The notes below the pieces were generated by a model, which worked only from the letters and a program-made list of their open reading frames with translations, did not search any database and had not been told where the DNA came from. Made by a program: the position numbers and the translations under genes. Shown in pieces: positions 61,291-64,000 of a DNA stretch of 64,000 nucleotides; the stretch's first letter is position 1, and every line of letters begins with the position of its first letter. The DNA lies in assembly GCF_000745425.1 (NCBI RefSeq), contig NZ_JQJH01000017.1, forward strand, positions 1 through 64,000, read 5' to 3'. This DNA is from Beijerinckia mobilis. Its GTDB lineage: Bacteria > Pseudomonadota > Alphaproteobacteria > Rhizobiales > Beijerinckiaceae.

Positions 61291-63003
61291 TTACGCCTCG
61301 CGATAATCGAGCAGAATGAGGCCGACCAACAGGACAGCAAAAGGCCAGACCCATGACGCCACACGGCTGATCCTGCCATCGAGGCGCAGTTCGAGCCAGC
61401 GCGCCCACCCCGCGATAATGCCGCAAAGCGCCAGCGGTACATGGCTCATCTCGACCAGCAATTCATCCTTGATATTAGCGATCGCATGGGAATGCGTCAG
61501 TAACAATGCACCGCCCAAGGCCGTCGCAAGGGGAAAGACCAGCGCCGCCTTATTGTCTTTTCCACCCTGTATGCGGACACGCCATTCGAAGAAGCCGAAC
61601 ACGGCAACAAGCAGGATGAAGACGCGGTGCTGTGCTACCTCAGGATCACGCAGGGAAGCAAAAAAACCGACATCTCCCAAAGGCCATGCGGATTCGTCGG
61701 AACGGAGAAATAAAAAAACGGCCATGACGATAAACAGCAGCGGCCAATGACGAGCCCAGCGGCCCCAGTGGAAATGCTCGATCAAAGCAAGAAGGCCAAT
61801 CAATGCGACGAAAACACCAGCCCAGTGATGGTTGTATTCGGACCAGGCAATATCCTCGGCGCTGATGGGCAAAAAGATACCTTCTCCCGGAACATAGGCC
61901 TGTGGCACTTGGGCCTGTAGCGCTTGGGCCTGTAGTGCTTGGGCCTGCGGCGCTTGTGACTTATGGTCTCGGTCTGCAGCAGCGGTCTGCGCCTGCAATC
62001 TGGCAATTGTCAGATGATCGTGAGCGGGGCTCGTCAGGCGGATGGGAAATTGCGGTTTTATGCGCTCGACGATTCCCGGCCAGCTAACACGATCCTGCGT
62101 CAGATCGATCCCCGGCGGTAGCGAAGTCAATGAAGCTGCGGTGAAGAAAACAGTGATACCGATGCCGATCTCCACTTCGGCAAAACGCTTCAATCGCAAA
62201 ATGGAGGTCGCGGGATTGCGGCGCAAAGCTTCCACCGTCAGGAAATTGCCACCGCCGAGCAGTAACAACAGAAGGAGCAGAAACACCTTGGTCATGACCA
62301 TGATACCATATGCGGTACCATAAATCGCCTCGATCGAACCGATATAGCCAACCGCCATCATCATGCCCGAACCGATGATGGCGGCCACCGAAGCCATGGC
62401 CATCAGAGAATAACGGCGCCCGATCAACCGCCAATCAGAGCCGTCGCAGCATTGGTTGAGCGCGATAAGAAAACAGGGCAGTCCACCAATCCAGACACCG
62501 GCCCCAATCATATGCAGCGCATCGGCGATCAGAAAGGGCCCGCGATCCCCGGGTCGGCTCACGGCATGCGTCAGCGAGAGCTGTGCTATGAGGATCACAG
62601 GGGTAAGGCCGATCAAAATGACAGGACGGAGCCGTTTCTCCACGCCCTGCGCCAGAAGTCCGATAACAATAGCACAGACGGCAATGATGAAATCCGCACG
62701 GGCAAAATCGGCTCCAGCCGCCTCAATCCATGAGATTTGTAACGTCCCGGCCAGAACCATCACATTCAAGGCCAGACTACACAAGGCGAAACCAGCGAAA
62801 GCGAGGGCGCTGATACGCAGGATTGTTTGACAATACCGGCCAATCTTTTTGCCATCGGCCGATAGCCGCACCCGCAAGGGCAACAGAAGCAGAAACAGAA
62901 AGGCCAGACTGCCGAATGTGAAGGATTGTGCCGTCAGAATCGCTCCGCGAAGCAGGACGGACAGATAGCCGAAAATATCGAGGAATGAAGAGAGCGAGGG
63001 CAA
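61291..63003 (-). CDS. copD: CopD/PcoD-type copper membrane protein, extended
   Basis: About 570 residues. The N-terminal 310 residues are the CopD family: eight-helix block with LTHAVSRPGDRGPFLIADAL and HMIGAGVWIGGLPCFLIAL (conserved His), and ATSILRLKRFAEVEIGIGIT. A periplasmic-looking loop with a Gln/Ala tandem repeat follows (near 360-385). A second membrane block (VFVALIGLLALIEHF, WPLLFIVMAVFLFL, ... LALCGIIAGWARW) completes a long form. It is thought to import or handle copper with CopC. No ATG lies near; I choose TTG 63001-63003, just after the copC stop; a TTG at 63075 is an alternative. Confidence 0.8.
   Translation of the reverse strand: MPSLSSFLDIFGYLSVLLRGAILTAQSFTFGSLAFLFLLLLPLRVRLSADGKKIGRYCQTILRISALAFAGFALCSLALNVMVLAGTLQISWIEAAGADFARADFIIAVCAIVIGLLAQGVEKRLRPVILIGLTPVILIAQLSLTHAVSRPGDRGPFLIADALHMIGAGVWIGGLPCFLIALNQCCDGSDWRLIGRRYSLMAMASVAAIIGSGMMMAVGYIGSIEAIYGTAYGIMVMTKVFLLLLLLLLGGGNFLTVEALRRNPATSILRLKRFAEVEIGIGITVFFTAASLTSLPPGIDLTQDRVSWPGIVERIKPQFPIRLTSPAHDHLTIARLQAQTAAADRDHKSQAPQAQALQAQALQAQVPQAYVPGEGIFLPISAEDIAWSEYNHHWAGVFVALIGLLALIEHFHWGRWARHWPLLFIVMAVFLFLRSDESAWPLGDVGFFASLRDPEVAQHRVFILLVAVFGFFEWRVRIQGGKDNKAALVFPLATALGGALLLTHSHAIANIKDELLVEMSHVPLALCGIIAGWARWLELRLDGRISRVASWVWPFAVLLVGLILLDYREA
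61896..61955. repeat. 15-bp tandem repeat inside copD
   Basis: Four imperfect copies of CTTGGGCCTGTAGYG give QALQA-type five-residue repeats in the CopD loop. The unit length keeps the frame, so copy number can vary without disrupting the protein. Confidence 0.75.
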
Positions 63004-63011
63004 GGAGCCTG

Positions 63012-63371
63012 TTACCGAACCGTGAAAGGAATATCGCCACGCGTAATGTGACCATCGGTGCTCAAGACCTGCCAACGCAGACGCCAGGCGCCGGGTGTCA
63101 GGGCCTTGACTTCCGTATTCAGATCATCCGCCGGAGAATCGGCAGATAGAGAAATATTCCCTTGTGTTCCATCGGGTGCATAGAGTGTCAGTTTCGAACG
63201 GGCATGATCGATACGGCTGTTGAAATGCAGATGGATAGCGACCGACTCTCCCGTCACAACAGCATTGATTGCCGGTGATGAATTGAGAACGATGGCATGC
63301 GGCAACGCCCGTTGAGAAGTGAGAAGCGCGGCCGACAGCACAAAAAGGGCTGAAAGAAAACGATATCTCAT
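63012..63371 (-). CDS. copC: CopC/PcoC-type periplasmic copper-binding protein
   Basis: 119 residues. A signal peptide (RYRFLSALFVLSAALLTSQR, ALP) should be cleaved to leave an N-terminal His (HAIVLNSSPAINAVVTGESV), the CopC Cu(II) ligand. The C-terminus has STDGHITRGDIPFTVR with the second conserved His. No Met-rich Cu(I) loop is seen, so this is a Cu(II)-only type. ATG 63369-63371 gives the correct signal peptide. It is directly upstream of copD. Confidence 0.88.
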   Translation of the reverse strand: MRYRFLSALFVLSAALLTSQRALPHAIVLNSSPAINAVVTGESVAIHLHFNSRIDHARSKLTLYAPDGTQGNISLSADSPADDLNTEVKALTPGAWRLRWQVLSTDGHITRGDIPFTVR

Positions 63372-63688
63372 GAGCCACTGAACTTGGAGTTGTTGCAATG
63401 GAACGAACGTTTCGGCAGCATGGCGCAAAAACGGCGTGAAAAGAAACCCCTCCAATTGTACGGATGAGACCAAGGGCAAAGGTAAAACCCAAGCCGGCGA
63501 GCCATGCGCGATCTAATTGCCAGCCGGCCGAGAAGATAGTGGACAAGTGCGATTGGCCATGGTCTTACGCCATCGGCGACCATTAAATTCAGATAACGCG
63601 CGGCCGCGAAAGAACTTACCCCTGCTCACGCAGGTCAGCGGCGTGCACCACCGGGCGGTCCGGATTCTTTCCAAACATCGTGGGCCTC

Positions 63689-64000
63689 ATGCGCCGACCA
63701 AATGTCTTCACCATCGCTCCGGGGACGCCATTTCTCAAGACCTTCGCGGAAGCCTTGCGCGCGGGCCAGATCATCAACGGTCTTTCCCTCGACGATCCTT
63801 TCGCACTCGCGCAAGTCACGATTTATGTCCCGACGCGCCGCGCCGCCCGTGCGCTCGCCGATGAACTCGCCGCGCATTTTCTGGGTGCTTCTACAGCGCC
63901 ATCCTGCGGCCGGCCGATCCAGCGGGCCTTTCTGCTGCCGAGAATTCGGCCCTTCGGCGGCCTTGAGGAAACCGAAACCTCGCTTTTGTTCGATGCCGCG
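63689..64000 (+). CDS. addB: AddB-type double-strand break repair protein, N-terminus (cut by window edge)
   Basis: The first 104 codons: RRPNVFTIAPGTPFLKTFAE, VTIYVPTRRAARALADELAA and FLLPRIRPFGGLEE match the start of alphaproteobacterial AddB, the partner of the AddA helicase-nuclease in recombinational repair. ATG 63689 gives the usual opening; a GTG three codons earlier is possible. The rest lies beyond the window. Confidence 0.88.
   Translation, partial: MRRPNVFTIAPGTPFLKTFAEALRAGQIINGLSLDDPFALAQVTIYVPTRRAARALADELAAHFLGASTAPSCGRPIQRAFLLPRIRPFGGLEETETSLLFDAA

Noticed and set aside
61896-61955. Possible CRISPR-like array
   Set aside because: A 15-bp contiguous tandem repeat inside a gene, without spacers.

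Overview
The window looks like chromosomal DNA of an alphaproteobacterium of the order Hyphomicrobiales, perhaps a Beijerinckiaceae relative. This is inferred from the housekeeping genes (gatCAB, pheS, cutA, an M24B aminopeptidase P, a TPP-controlled thiOSGE operon, an alphaproteobacterial-type addB at the right edge), from DUF1236 and DUF2147 envelope proteins, and from the codon style. No rRNA or tRNA gene and no CRISPR array was seen.

Region 1 (1-10.7 kb) is an accessory island built from broken mobile DNA. It holds an IS5-type end, a VapBC-like toxin-antitoxin pair, a TumE-like protein overlapping a winged-helix regulator with a degenerate ImmA/IrrE-type domain, a miniature Tn3-family element (38-bp inverted repeats) abutting a decapitated tyrosine recombinase, and a decayed IS21-like/IS5 composite. 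The cargo in the middle is a two-gene operon: an alpha/beta hydrolase fused to a Clp-N-like domain, and a 1011-residue Ser/Thr kinase with TPRs and a zinc ribbon. It is the best candidate here for an undescribed signalling or conflict system.

Region 2 (10.7-25.1 kb) is a rhizopine-like (moc) catabolic locus in two arms. The leftward arm encodes a sterol-desaturase-superfamily hydroxylase, Rieske ferredoxin (MocE-like), periplasmic sugar-binding protein (MocB-like), ferredoxin reductase (MocF-like) and TIM-barrel isomerase (MocC-like). The rightward arm encodes a Gfo/Idh/MocA dehydrogenase, a fatty-acid-desaturase-type oxygenase (MocD-like), a second Rieske/reductase pair, an aldo/keto reductase, a creatininase-family amidohydrolase and a second binding protein. 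Two LacI-type regulators sit among them. The likely logic is binding of an O-methylated or aminated cyclitol, oxidative demethylation or hydroxylation by two oxygenase systems, and dehydrogenation and ring processing. No ABC permease or ATPase is in the window.

Region 3 (25.1-31.2 kb) is a transition zone: IS3/IS5 remnants, an epimerase/LysR divergent pair, a three-hairpin repeat, two exported proteins and a long Lys/Ala-rich histone-H1-like protein.

Region 4 (31.2-64 kb) is largely core. It contains gatB, gatA and gatC (with a second copy of the three-hairpin repeat inside the gatC-gatA spacer), marC, a three-gene histidine-kinase phosphorelay, a full-length malate synthase G homologue that has lost active-site residues, an FUSC transporter, two TetR regulators with clear palindromes, a broken mazEF-like pair, grxC, pheS without an adjacent pheT, cutA-pepP, a gene-poor AT-rich stretch (55.4-57.0 kb), thiOSGE, a glutathione S-transferase, copCD and the start of addB. 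A hairpin repeat family containing GATC recurs between genes of this core part and was not seen in the island.
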